Below are positions 1 through 8,165 of a stretch of 63,405 nucleotides of DNA, piece by piece. The DNA is from Fibrobacterota bacterium (GTDB lineage Bacteria > Fibrobacterota > Fibrobacteria > UBA11236), in the NCBI GenBank assembly GCA_028287505.1, contig JAQBPN010000058.1, forward strand, positions 1 to 63,405, given 5' to 3'. The translations under genes and the position numbers were made by a program. The notes below the pieces were generated by a model. The model did not search any database. It was given only the letters and a program-made list of their open reading frames with translations, and was not told where the DNA came from. Position 1 is the first letter of the stretch. The number at the start of each line of letters is the position of its first letter.

Positions 1-237
1 TTGACGGCCCGGGGCACCGTCGCCATCTGGGAAATCGAACGCCCCGGAGAAGGCAAGCCGCCGGAATTCGGACGCGACGCCAGCGCCCTGTATTTCCGGT
101 TGACCTCCACGTCCCGATGCTTTTCCATCCGGGATTACCGGGAGTGGCTGGAGGCGGCCGGATTCGCGGACATCCGCATCGTCCGGTCCCTGACCGCGCC
201 TTTGCATGTCCTCATCCATGCGCGCAAGCCGGGGTGA
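1..237 (+). CDS. C-terminal fragment of a methyltransferase-like protein (cut by window edge)
   Basis: Only the last 78 residues are present. The frame is open to base 1, so the real start lies upstream. The visible piece has an amphipathic helix ending YREWLEAAGFADIRIV, followed by a hydrophobic strand (PLHVLIHARK) and a stop. A helix ending in AGF and followed by two closing strands is the usual C-terminus of Rossmann-fold SAM-dependent methyltransferases. The SAM-binding glycine motif would be outside the window, so the assignment rests only on this tail pattern. Substrate cannot be guessed. The next gene converges on it from the minus strand with a 15-base gap. Confidence 0.5.
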   Translation: MTARGTVAIWEIERPGEGKPPEFGRDASALYFRLTSTSRCFSIRDYREWLEAAGFADIRIVRSLTAPLHVLIHARKPG

Positions 238-252
238 ACCCGGCCGGAGGAT

Positions 253-945
253 TCAATGATGTCCGTGGCGTCCATGGCGTCCGCGACCCCGATCCCCTTC
301 GGCACCGCGTTCGCGGGACATGGGCGGACGGCGCTCTTCGCAGGCTTCCGCCGTTTCGTGTCTGATGGATCGGTAGTCCGCGCTGGTGGTGTCCGTTCCC
401 GCCAACAGCGTGGCCATGGAGTCGCACAACGCCTTGGCCGCCGCTGAATCCAGGACGGGACGGAGCCCATGCAGGCCGGGCTCTTCGCAAGCCTCATGCG
501 TTTCATGCTTCAGTATGGCGTAGCCGGAATCCGTGGAGTCGGCTTGGCCCAACGCCGCCGTCAGGGAGTCGCACAGCGCCGCGCGCGCGGCGGAATCCAA
601 CCGCGGTCCATGGAAGCCGCCGCGCCCGCCATGGGGGCCGCCCCGGCCTTCGCGTCCTTCGCGGTCCAGGATCCGGTGCGCCGCCGCGGTATCCACGATG
701 CAGCTGTCCACCAAATCCGCGACCAGGCTCTGGGAATCGTTGCCTTCGTCATGGGCCCTGACGCAGCGGGCCTTCAGATCCACGCATGCGCCCGAGTCCT
801 TGACGGCCAACCGGAGCAATTCGGCGTTGGTATCGCTGACGGAGGAAGTGTCGGATTTCTGACCCATGAAGGTTTGGCACCCCATGAACAGTCCGGCCGT
901 GAGGCCCAATCCCGCAAGTCCCCTGATGATTGGTTTTGTCCGCAT
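253..945 (-). CDS. Lipoprotein with three C-x27-C helical repeats
   Basis: Predicted 230-residue lipoprotein. The signal peptide ends in a lipobox (LFMGC, Cys23). Three segments each begin and end in Cys with exactly 27 residues between them (starting CVDLKAR, CDSLTAA and CDSMATL). They look like helical hairpins closed by a disulfide. The C-terminus is rich in Arg, Gly and His (GRHGRHGHH), possibly metal- or polyanion-binding. Start: ATG at 945 with CCGGAGGATAC just upstream, almost the same ribosome-binding leader as the paralogous lipoprotein ending at 1180. An operator-like 17-bp motif is centred 88 bp upstream. No known family recognised; location is probably the outer or inner membrane, facing the periplasm or surface. 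Confidence 0.75.
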   Translation of the reverse strand: MRTKPIIRGLAGLGLTAGLFMGCQTFMGQKSDTSSVSDTNAELLRLAVKDSGACVDLKARCVRAHDEGNDSQSLVADLVDSCIVDTAAAHRILDREGREGRGGPHGGRGGFHGPRLDSAARAALCDSLTAALGQADSTDSGYAILKHETHEACEEPGLHGLRPVLDSAAAKALCDSMATLLAGTDTTSADYRSIRHETAEACEERRPPMSRERGAEGDRGRGRHGRHGHH

Positions 946-1024
946 GTATCCTCCGGTAATATTGGTGTTGAGGATAGAATACGCGTGTCCGGGGCCGGCG
1001 GAGTAGCCGGCGTAAAAGAAAAAT

Positions 1025-1041
1025 GGGGACGATTTGTCCTC
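1025..1041. promoter_or_regulatory. Operator-like inverted repeat, site A (upstream of repeat lipoprotein 1)
   Basis: GGGGAC-GATTT-GTCCTC, an imperfect palindrome of form GRGGAY-N5-GTCCTC. It is centred 88 bp upstream of the ATG at 945. Two more copies lie at 2511-2527 and 2666-2682. Sites A and B sit at nearly the same distance from their lipoprotein starts, which argues for a protein-binding site. The binding protein is unknown; the neighbouring TIGR02147 regulator is the obvious candidate (inference). Confidence 0.6.
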
Positions 1042-1050
1042 ATCCCATCC

Positions 1051-1062
1051 GGTACATGTACC
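1051..1062. promoter_or_regulatory. Perfect 12-bp palindrome GGTACATGTACC
   Basis: Fully self-complementary and 10 bp from operator-like site A, on the upstream side of the lipoprotein at 253-945. A related core, TACATGTA, recurs at 1162-1169. It may be a second binding site or a chance palindrome. Confidence 0.3.
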
Positions 1063-1084
1063 GCACGGTACGACTCCGGGCCAA

Positions 1085-1118
1085 CAAAAAAGGCGGGAGG
1101 TCCCTCGCCTCCCGCCTT
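1085..1118 (-). terminator. Rho-independent terminator
   Basis: An 11-bp stem (AAGGCGGGAGG / CCTCCCGCCTT) with a 7-base loop. Read on the minus strand it is followed by TTTTTTG. It begins about 60 bases after the stop of the lipoprotein gene ending at 1180 and insulates it from the next minus-strand lipoprotein gene, so the two paralogues are likely separate transcripts. Confidence 0.85.
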
Positions 1119-1179
1119 CCCCGCCTTGGATCCGCTCCGGCGGTCCGGGGCGGACAAAGGTTACATGTACGTTACGATA

Positions 1180-2430
1180 CTAGGGTTTCTCGGGGCAATG
1201 TTCCTTGAGAGATCCCTGGATGCGGACATAGTCCGCCGAAGCCGGATCCATGGACATCAGCTTCTTGCGGAGCTCATCGCAGTTGACCACGGGAGGAGCC
1301 ACCACCGGGGGCTGGGGCTCCATGCAAACGGACTTGTACTTCGCTTCCAACTCGCTGCGGGCGGCGCTGCCGGCAACGCTCGCGCCCAGGCGCAGCTTCA
1401 GGTCCATGCAGATGGAGTCATGGGGCACCGGGGGGAGGACCGAGGTGTCCTTGGGCGGCCTGACGATGGTGTCGACGGGGACCGGGGGCTTTTCCGGGCA
1501 ATGTTCGCGGAAGGATCCCTTGAGACGCTTGTAGTCGGCGGAGGCCGTATCCAGGGTCAGAAGCTTCTTGCGGAGCTCATCGCAATTGACCACGGGCGGC
1601 TTGGGCAGGGTGTCCTTGGGCGGAACCACGACGGTGTCGCGGGGAGGCTTGGGAAGCGAATCGATCGGGATCCACTCTTTGCACATAGCCGCATACAGGT
1701 GTTCCAGATCGGCGCGGCCGGGTTCACCGGGCTTCACCAGTTCCAGCTTGGCCTTGATCATCCTGCACGTGTCTTCATAGGGGTTGGGGCGCGGGGGGTT
1801 CACGATGGTGTCATGGGGAGGCTTGGGAATCGAGTCCTTGCACATGCCCAGGAACATGTGTTCCAGGTCGGTGCGGCCGGCTTCGCCGGGCTTCACCAGT
1901 TCCAGCTTTTCCCGGAGCATGCGGCAGGTATCTTCGCCCGGATCTTTGCCCGGCCCTTCGCCCGGTTCGCGGCAAAGCTTTTCATGGCGGGCGCTGTCCC
2001 CGATTTCAAGCTTGCGGCAATCCTCGGGACAATAACGCTTGTAGGAAACCGTCATCTCTTCGCGACCGCCCTCGATCTGGGAGACGATCCAATGGCAGCG
2101 GGTGTTGGAGTCCGGCACCAGGTTGGGAGGTATCACCGGAATGCCCTTGTCCGTGGCTTTCACTTCCTTGACGCAGGCCGACAGGAACGCGGCCTCGGCG
2201 GCGCTGTCCGCATGACCGCTGGTACGGGCGTTCAGGATGACGCCCCATTGTTCCCGGCACGTGCTGTCGTCCTTGATGGACAACCGCAGGGACGCATCAT
2301 CCGTGGTGGTCACCGGATCGGCTGCGGCATTGTCCTTGGATTGATCCAGGATGTTCTGACATCCCAGGAAAAGGCCTGCCGTGAGGCCAAGGCCGGTGAG
2401 TAAGCGTACGGTCGGTATGGACAGCTTCAT
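1180..2430 (-). CDS. Lipoprotein with tandem C-x27-C helical repeats and Pro-rich linkers
   Basis: Predicted 416-residue lipoprotein with lipobox LFLGC (Cys24) and a signal peptide nearly identical to the paralogue at 253-945. It contains six segments that start and end with Cys separated by exactly 27 residues (CREQWG, CRMLRE, CRMIKA, CDELRK, CMDLKL, CDELRK). Two shorter Cys-bounded segments (C-x21-C and C-x14-C) lie between the first and second. The units are joined by Pro/Lys/Asp-rich linkers such as PKPPRDTVVVPPKDT. Start: ATG at 2430 preceded by CCGGAGGTTAT; the longer in-frame upstream reading has no such site. Internal copies are very similar, pointing to recent tandem duplication. Function unknown; an extended stalk or ligand-binding array is plausible. 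Confidence 0.8.
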   Translation of the reverse strand: MKLSIPTVRLLTGLGLTAGLFLGCQNILDQSKDNAAADPVTTTDDASLRLSIKDDSTCREQWGVILNARTSGHADSAAEAAFLSACVKEVKATDKGIPVIPPNLVPDSNTRCHWIVSQIEGGREEMTVSYKRYCPEDCRKLEIGDSARHEKLCREPGEGPGKDPGEDTCRMLREKLELVKPGEAGRTDLEHMFLGMCKDSIPKPPHDTIVNPPRPNPYEDTCRMIKAKLELVKPGEPGRADLEHLYAAMCKEWIPIDSLPKPPRDTVVVPPKDTLPKPPVVNCDELRKKLLTLDTASADYKRLKGSFREHCPEKPPVPVDTIVRPPKDTSVLPPVPHDSICMDLKLRLGASVAGSAARSELEAKYKSVCMEPQPPVVAPPVVNCDELRKKLMSMDPASADYVRIQGSLKEHCPEKP

Positions 2431-2510
2431 ATAACCTCCGGTTGAAGTGTACCTGGAGATAAGGATACACGCGGGCCGGGGGTGTTGAGGGAGAAAAAAG
2501 ACCCGAAAGC

Positions 2511-2527
2511 GGGGATTATTTGTCCTC
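2511..2527. promoter_or_regulatory. Operator-like inverted repeat, site B (upstream of repeat lipoprotein 2)
   Basis: GGGGAT-TATTT-GTCCTC. It shares a 15-base core identity with site C, extending to 17 bases as GGATTATTTGTCCTCAC. It is centred 89 bp upstream of the ATG at 2430, matching the 88 bp seen for site A. It lies in the 307-bp region between the divergent lipoprotein and regulator genes. Confidence 0.65.
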
Positions 2528-2665
2528 ACCTTGAGGCTTGCCCAGCCGGATCCATTTCCGGTCCCGTTACCCTTAAAACCCTATAAAAACAGGCCGATTT
2601 GCAAGTCTGTCCAAAAATGGTCCAAAAGCAGCGGATTGGGGTGGGGACGGATTGGCGATTTTATA

Positions 2666-2682
2666 GAGGATTATTTGTCCTC
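2666..2682. promoter_or_regulatory. Operator-like inverted repeat, site C (leader of the TIGR02147 regulator)
   Basis: GAGGAT-TATTT-GTCCTC, the most symmetrical of the three copies. It is centred 64 bp upstream of the regulator ATG at 2738. A TATACT hexamer (2726-2731), a possible -10, lies between the site and the start codon. The placement would suit autoregulation of the regulator. Confidence 0.6.
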
Positions 2683-2737
2683 ACTTTTATCCCCGTTTTC
2701 ATCCATCGGACGGATGCCGGGGTAGTATACTTTGGAC

Positions 2738-3625
2738 ATGGACCCCAAGGGCGGAAACGGAGAGCAGAGCCTTTCCGGAGATCCGAAGCGGCCGGAAACG
2801 CCGCCTCAGATCCTGCAATATCTCGACTATCGCGAGTACTTGCGGGACTATTACGCCCAGCGCAAATCCGTGGAAGGCGATTTCTCCCAGCGCACCTTCG
2901 CGAAGGAAGCCGGTCTGCCTCCCTCCTGCTCCAGCCTGCTGCCCGCGATCATCAAGGGCCGCCGCCAGCTCAGCCAGAATCTGCGGATCAAATTCGGCAA
3001 GGCCATGAAACTGGGGGAACGGGAATACCGCTACTTCGATCTGCTGGTGCAGTTCAACCAGGCCAAGGGAATGACCGAGAAGAACCACTTCTTCGCGCAG
3101 CTGACCAAATTCCGCAGCTCGCGCGCGCAAATCGTGGGGGAAACCCAGTACCGTTTCTTTTCCAAATGGTATTACTCCGCGGTCTGGAACTATTTCGGCA
3201 TCGACCAGAAGCAGCGCCATCCCGCCGCCATCGCGGCCAACATCCTTCCGCCCATCACGCCCACCCAGGCGGAAGAAGCCATCAAGCTGTTGCTGGAGCT
3301 GGGCCTGATCAAGAAGACCGCGAGCGGCTATGCGGTGGCGGAACGGCATATCTATACCGAGAAGAACGTGCAGGCGATGGCGGCGCGCCAGCATATCCAG
3401 GAACTGGGCGGCATGGCCATGCAAGTGTTCCAGACGCTCCCCGCGGAGCAGCGCCAATACAACGCCCTGATGTTTTCCATTTCCAAGGACGGGTTCCAAT
3501 CCATCAAGGATCGCATCCGTTCCTTCCAGGAGGAACTGCGGGAGATCATCGACCGCGACAGCAAGGAGGACAGGGTCTATACCCTGACCATGCAGCTGTT
3601 CCCCAACAGCAAGGCGCCCGAATGA
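2738..3625 (+). CDS. TIGR02147-family putative transcriptional regulator
   Basis: 295 residues. The family hallmark YLDYREYLRDYY is at about 28-39. It is followed by a helix-turn-helix-like stretch (QRTFAKEAGLPPSCSSLLPA and the segment to KFGKAMKL, about 51-92), then the conserved EREYRYFDLLVQFNQAK region and a C-terminal domain ending in strands (RVYTLTMQLFPN). TIGR02147 proteins are abundant in Fibrobacteres and thought to be regulators, but ligands and targets are unknown. ATG at 2738 is chosen; an in-frame TTG two codons upstream is possible. There is no clear Shine-Dalgarno, and a TATACT hexamer ends only 6 bases before the ATG, so a leaderless message is possible. It is divergent from the C-x27-C lipoprotein and is followed 65 bases later by a co-directional lipoprotein. 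Confidence 0.9.
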   Translation: MDPKGGNGEQSLSGDPKRPETPPQILQYLDYREYLRDYYAQRKSVEGDFSQRTFAKEAGLPPSCSSLLPAIIKGRRQLSQNLRIKFGKAMKLGEREYRYFDLLVQFNQAKGMTEKNHFFAQLTKFRSSRAQIVGETQYRFFSKWYYSAVWNYFGIDQKQRHPAAIAANILPPITPTQAEEAIKLLLELGLIKKTASGYAVAERHIYTEKNVQAMAARQHIQELGGMAMQVFQTLPAEQRQYNALMFSISKDGFQSIKDRIRSFQEELREIIDRDSKEDRVYTLTMQLFPNSKAPE

Positions 3626-3690
3626 GGGCTGAGCGGGGAAATATTCCTACTATTGCTTCCGGGCCGTTACCATCCATAGCGAAGTGATTC

Positions 3691-5157
3691 ATGTCGCCAT
3701 TCCAACGCATCGCAATCGCAGCCCGGCGCGCCGGGGTCCAATTCCCGCTTTCGGCATCGGGATTCCTTCTGGCTCTGCTGTTCGCCGCATGCGGCGACAC
3801 CCAGGTCGCGGGCACCAGTTCCGGAGTCGATAACCCCGCGCTCACCGTGGGCTTCCGGGACGCCGGAGGAGCCGCCTTGCGCGTGACAGGCGATCTGAAC
3901 GTGTATTCCGTGGATCAGAATCCCGCGGTGGATCCGCAACCGCTGGTCACCATCAAGGTCAGGAATTCATCCTTCACCAATCTCACCGGGGACGATTTCG
4001 CGCGCTTGCAGCAGGGACTGAGCAAACAGGGCGCGGCTTCCCTGCCCAAGACCGCGGCGCGCGGCGCGGCGGTCGGGGCCGGCGATTCCGCATCCACCAT
4101 CTTCAACATCATCCTCACGACCCAGGATCGCACCGGCAATCTGGTGATCGGCATCAAATACGATTCCGCATCCAGGGAGTTCTCGCGCGTGGGCGGCTCC
4201 GTGCTGACGCGCGTGGACGTGCAACCCCGGCCTTTGGTGCGCTTCGAAGCCAAGATCGCCCGCGACAGCGTGCATGGGGACGCCGGACGCATCTTCGTCC
4301 CCGGCACTCCTTACCTGGCCACCGTGGTGGACAGCACCTTCATCATCGAGGATTTGCCGGAGGGGATCTTCCCCATCCGCCTGCTCGCCGCGGACGGCAA
4401 GGTGTATCCCATCGGCGATTCCCTGAACACCCAGAACGACCTGCGCCTTTTCCGCCCGCTCCCCAATCCGGTGGGCGTCATCGACACCACCGGCGGCAAG
4501 GATTCCATTCCCGAGTTTTCGGTCACGGTCGGCGCCAATCATCAAGCCGTCATCGAACTGCCCAGCTTCCTGGAAGCCACCGTTTCCGGAGCGGGGAAAA
4601 CGGATCCCCGCCTTTCCTTTCTGTGGAGGCTGATCAAAGATGCCGGGGATTCCGGCCGGGCCGATACCCTTTTGCACGATACCCTTCCCCCGCCCAAACC
4701 CGGGGAAACCCGCAGGGCGGAAATCGTGAGCCCCACTTCGCTCCGCTCGGAAGTCAGGTTTTCCGCCGAAGGGGTCTATCAATTCGAAATCGCGGCGACC
4801 ATCGGCCTGCGCACCCGTACGGATACGGTCGTCATCTCCGTGAGCAAGCTGCCCCCGCCCCCCACGCCCAGGATCATCCAGCCCCGTCCCGGGGACTCCC
4901 TGGTCGAAGGCCGATCCTATAACATCCAATGGGAAATGCCGGACAAGGGACCCGTCACCATCCAGGTCTCCGTGAACAACGGGGAAACCTGGTCCTCCCT
5001 GGCCGAACATTATTCCGGCAAGGACAGCCTGCCCATATTTCCCTGGATCCCGGCCAAGACCCTGGGCGTGTCGCAACGCTGCCTGATCCAGGTGACGAAC
5101 GATGCGGCTCCCACCTTACGCGCCCGGATGGAAAAGCCCTTCAATCTCCTCCAATGA
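3691..5157 (+). CDS. Lipoprotein with PKD-like and Ig-like domains, partner of the TIGR02147 gene
   Basis: 488 residues with lipobox LLFAAC (Cys34). After it comes a Ser/Gly-rich spacer and a segment TSSGVDNPALTVGFRDAGG leading into VYSVDQNPAVDP. As far as I recall, similar lipoproteins accompany TIGR02147 genes in other Fibrobacterota genomes. Residues about 285-385 resemble a PKD domain (LSFLWRLIKD ... GVYQFEIAATIG). About 390-485 form an Ig-like fold (PRPGDSLVEGRSYNIQWEM ... VSVNNGETWSSLA) of the kind found in surface glycoproteins. Likely a cell-surface or periplasmic binding protein. It lies 65 bases after the regulator on the same strand, so an operon is probable. Ligand unknown. Confidence 0.8.
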   Translation: MSPFQRIAIAARRAGVQFPLSASGFLLALLFAACGDTQVAGTSSGVDNPALTVGFRDAGGAALRVTGDLNVYSVDQNPAVDPQPLVTIKVRNSSFTNLTGDDFARLQQGLSKQGAASLPKTAARGAAVGAGDSASTIFNIILTTQDRTGNLVIGIKYDSASREFSRVGGSVLTRVDVQPRPLVRFEAKIARDSVHGDAGRIFVPGTPYLATVVDSTFIIEDLPEGIFPIRLLAADGKVYPIGDSLNTQNDLRLFRPLPNPVGVIDTTGGKDSIPEFSVTVGANHQAVIELPSFLEATVSGAGKTDPRLSFLWRLIKDAGDSGRADTLLHDTLPPPKPGETRRAEIVSPTSLRSEVRFSAEGVYQFEIAATIGLRTRTDTVVISVSKLPPPPTPRIIQPRPGDSLVEGRSYNIQWEMPDKGPVTIQVSVNNGETWSSLAEHYSGKDSLPIFPWIPAKTLGVSQRCLIQVTNDAAPTLRARMEKPFNLLQ

Positions 5158-5282
5158 TCCTTCCGGTCCCGCGCCGGCAGCTTCAAAATCCTCCCGAATC
5201 CCATTTAAAAAACCCCAACTCCCATCGGGCGGAAGGCCCGCGGGCCTTGACCTGCAACGGGATCCGGCAGGTATCATCAGGT

Positions 5283-5558
5283 ATGGAAGCATCTCCTGAT
5301 CGTGAACCCCAATCGCCCAATTTCGGCGCGTATCAACTCGACGAGCGCCGGACCGACAACTATACCTTTACCAATCTGAAAGGTCTGATCCGCTATTTTT
5401 CCACCTGGCTGGAAGAAGAGGATATCGGCGAGGTCGTCGAGAAATCCAAGCAAGGGTTCACGGTGCGCACGGGCTGCGATAACGATGAAACCAAATTGCA
5501 GCTTTTGAAGAAATGCGAATACGCCCTGGTCCGTATCCTGCGCAAAGGCCCCCGCTAG
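5283..5558 (+). CDS. Small hypothetical protein (91 aa)
   Basis: Ninety-one residues, no signal peptide or membrane segment. Composition is that of a folded soluble protein: an aromatic N-terminal half (YTFTNLKGLIRYFSTWLEEE), then two charged helices ending in LKKCEYALVRILRKG. The ribosome-binding site is weak (AGGT right before ATG), so the start is uncertain; the frame stays open upstream. Not recognised. It lies between the lipoprotein and the converging cytochrome operon and may be monocistronic. Confidence 0.6.
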   Translation: MEASPDREPQSPNFGAYQLDERRTDNYTFTNLKGLIRYFSTWLEEEDIGEVVEKSKQGFTVRTGCDNDETKLQLLKKCEYALVRILRKGPR

Positions 5559-5583
5559 GAATCGCACCGCGGCCTAATCCCTG

Positions 5584-8160
5584 CTAAGGAAGGGATCCCG
5601 CCCCAGGCAACAAGGCGGCCCTGCAGCCTCCCTCCGAACATACGCTCACATAGGCCATGGAACGGAAGACCGAGCCTTCCACGGTCCGGCCGTCCCACTC
5701 CCACGCGTCCCCACCCGCGGAACCCGTCCCCTTGGCCAGGCCTTTCCGCAGTATCCGGCCTTCCGCATCATGAACGTTGATTGCGAACTCCTGGCCCGGC
5801 AACGCCCCCGCGATCCCGATGCGCCATGCGCCGCCGCCCCGCGGCCGGGAAACAACCCTCCAAGCGGACCGCCTTCGGGGAGGAACGATATTTCCGGCCT
5901 TGCCGTCATCATCGAGATCATCCAATTGGTTCAGGAATGCGATCAGATCCCCGCGCTCTCCGACCGTCAAATGTCCGGTGACGCCATGGCGATCCGAAGG
6001 ATCGGAGGAAACCAGCACCTCTTCCAAGGTTGCCGCCGATCCGTCATGGAGATAAGGGGCCGTATCCCAGAGGCCCTTGAGCCCGGGAGTGTCCAACCCT
6101 TTCAGGGGCCCGCCCAATCGCTTCCCCGAGGTCGGCTTGAGGGTTCCCACGTCGTGCACGAGAAAGCCCTCTGCGGTGACCGCGTCCCCGGGATAAAGCG
6201 TATCCGTTCCCGCTTTCGCCCCGCCCGGGGCCGGCATGCGGCTGTCGGAATAGTCCGGCGGGGCATGGCAGCGCGCGCATCCCACGTCCGCCCGGAAGAA
6301 GACCGCTTTTCCGCGCCGCGCGGCCGCGGTAAGGGTACCATCCGGGTTACGCCAGGGGCTGGGCGGGACCGTTTCCAGGGAGGCCACGTAGGCCGCCAGG
6401 GCATCCAGCTCCGCGGACAGGCCCGCTTTGCGATCTCCCAGGGGCAGGCTGCGCGATCCTTGCAGGAATGCCGCCTGCGGCAGGAAACCGTTCCCGCCGA
6501 AGGGACCGCGCATGTCATTCTCGAAATCCTGGACCTCGTCGAAGTTGCCGCTCCAATGGAGAGGCCCTTGGCGCGCGCGGCCGAAGAGAGGAACGGTGCT
6601 ACGCAATCCTTCCCCGCGATCGGTGAAGTCCCAGACCCGCCCATCGCTGCCGCCTTCCGCATGGCAGGTGGCGCAACTGAGATAGCCGTCCTTGCACATG
6701 CGGATATCCGTGGTATTGTTGAAAATCCGTTTTCCCGATAGCACCGCCGCGGACAGGGGTTCCCGGGACGCGGTGGGCACCGTCTTGAGCAGCGGGGCGA
6801 GAGTGCCGCCCCCGAAGACCAGTCCGGCAGCGTCGTATACGGAAACGGTCCTGGAAAGGAAAGCCTGCACGAAAAGCCGGCCGGTGGCGCTGTCCACGGC
6901 CAGTCCCATGGGCGAAGCCCCCACGTCGGGAAGGGTGGTAATCCGGGCATCGTCGAAGGGATCCCAGGCCAGGACTTTTTCACTGCCCCGGAAGGCGATG
7001 AAGGCGGGAAAACCCCAGGGGCCGAAAGCCACGGCCACCGGTCCCTCGCTATCGTCGATGTCCAGGCGCAGGGAAACCTGTTCGCGGCCGGTGGACATGT
7101 CGATGCGGGAAACCATGGAGCGGACCGTGCTCTGGAAATCGAGCGGCCTGCCGTCCCGCGCCGGTCCCCGCCGGAGGTTGTCTTTCTTGGCCGGTATCCA
7201 GGCTTCGCTGCCGTCCGGGGAAATGACGATGGCGGCCAGATGGTTGGGCGACCCGCGCCCGGCGTTTTCCGCGTCAGGAGTGGAGTCTTCCGCCAGGGGG
7301 ATGAGCCGGAGCACGGCCATGCTCGCGGCATCCAGCTCGGTCACCGTTCCCTGGTATCCCCGGGAAAGGAAGTGGGCGACCAGGATCCGTTTCCCCCCGG
7401 GATCGACCGCGAGGCCGCGCGGATGGGGTAACACGGCGGTCACGTCCAGGATTTTTCGGGTGACGGGATCCAGGCGGGCCACCTGGCCGGAGGATTCCAG
7501 GCTCACATAGGCCGCCGATCCGTCCGGGTTGAAGGCGATGCCGGAAGGGGCGGAAGCGAAAGGAAGGCGGAGAGTGGCCAGGACCGATCCCTTTTCCGGA
7601 TCCAATACCGAGACGGTGGCATCCCCCCGGTTCGCCACCCACAAGCTGCCGTCCGGAGCCTGGGCCAGGGATTGCGGATGGTCTCCCACCGGGACTTCCA
7701 GGATCAATTCGAGCCTGTCCGCATCCACGCATGCGACGGTGCCATGATCGGGATTGACGGTCCAGACCTTGCGCCGCGGTCCGTCGATCAGGATGGAGGC
7801 GGAAGCGGTCGGACGGCGCGCCGGCAGCAGCGGGTGGATCAGGACGAAAAAGGTGGCGGTCTTTTGAGCGCTCCCCTGGCGCATGCGGGCCAGCACCGAA
7901 AAGCGGCCGGGTCGATCATAACGGTGGACCGCCGTGGCCAGAGAATCGAAGGCCGTGGGAGGGGTGGCGTCGCCGAAGTCCCAGGAATAAGACGCGCCTT
8001 GGGCGGGCTGGGCCGTGAACGCGACCTCGGCGCCCACGGCCGCGGGATTGGGGAAGGCTTTGGGCTCCCCGTCCGCCCGGCCGGCCGGCGGAAAGGCGAG
8101 CACCGCGGCAAGGACCGCGGCCAGGAACTCCGCCGCCCGGAATCCGCCCCAGGGAAACAT
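5584..8160 (-). CDS. Secreted PKD - beta-propeller - dihaem cytochrome c (MauG/CCP-like)
   Basis: 858 residues. Signal peptide about 1-29. PKD domain about 35-105 (YSWDFGDATPPTAF). YncE/YVTN-type propeller about 120-450 (GSLWVANRGDATVSVLDPEKG). Then a dihaem cytochrome module with CATCH (496-500) and CARCH (628-632), and the segment TAPYLHDGSAATLEEVL (about 700-716), a hallmark of the MauG / cytochrome c peroxidase family. The C-terminus has a FlgD-like Ig pattern (WEWDGR ... GSVF ... YVSV). Role: probably a periplasmic or surface redox enzyme acting on a protein or small molecule; the propeller could hold substrate or partner. The start ATG at 8160 lies 5 bases after the stop of the upstream LVIVD gene, indicating an operon. 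Confidence 0.88.
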   Translation of the reverse strand: MFPWGGFRAAEFLAAVLAAVLAFPPAGRADGEPKAFPNPAAVGAEVAFTAQPAQGASYSWDFGDATPPTAFDSLATAVHRYDRPGRFSVLARMRQGSAQKTATFFVLIHPLLPARRPTASASILIDGPRRKVWTVNPDHGTVACVDADRLELILEVPVGDHPQSLAQAPDGSLWVANRGDATVSVLDPEKGSVLATLRLPFASAPSGIAFNPDGSAAYVSLESSGQVARLDPVTRKILDVTAVLPHPRGLAVDPGGKRILVAHFLSRGYQGTVTELDAASMAVLRLIPLAEDSTPDAENAGRGSPNHLAAIVISPDGSEAWIPAKKDNLRRGPARDGRPLDFQSTVRSMVSRIDMSTGREQVSLRLDIDDSEGPVAVAFGPWGFPAFIAFRGSEKVLAWDPFDDARITTLPDVGASPMGLAVDSATGRLFVQAFLSRTVSVYDAAGLVFGGGTLAPLLKTVPTASREPLSAAVLSGKRIFNNTTDIRMCKDGYLSCATCHAEGGSDGRVWDFTDRGEGLRSTVPLFGRARQGPLHWSGNFDEVQDFENDMRGPFGGNGFLPQAAFLQGSRSLPLGDRKAGLSAELDALAAYVASLETVPPSPWRNPDGTLTAAARRGKAVFFRADVGCARCHAPPDYSDSRMPAPGGAKAGTDTLYPGDAVTAEGFLVHDVGTLKPTSGKRLGGPLKGLDTPGLKGLWDTAPYLHDGSAATLEEVLVSSDPSDRHGVTGHLTVGERGDLIAFLNQLDDLDDDGKAGNIVPPRRRSAWRVVSRPRGGGAWRIGIAGALPGQEFAINVHDAEGRILRKGLAKGTGSAGGDAWEWDGRTVEGSVFRSMAYVSVCSEGGCRAALLPGAGSLP

Positions 8161-8165
8161 GCGTG

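Noticed and set aside
469-2403. A 644-codon open frame on the plus strand
   Set aside because: It is antisense to the two repeat lipoproteins, has no signal or domain, and is His/Gly/Arg-rich as expected of a shadow frame in high-GC DNA.
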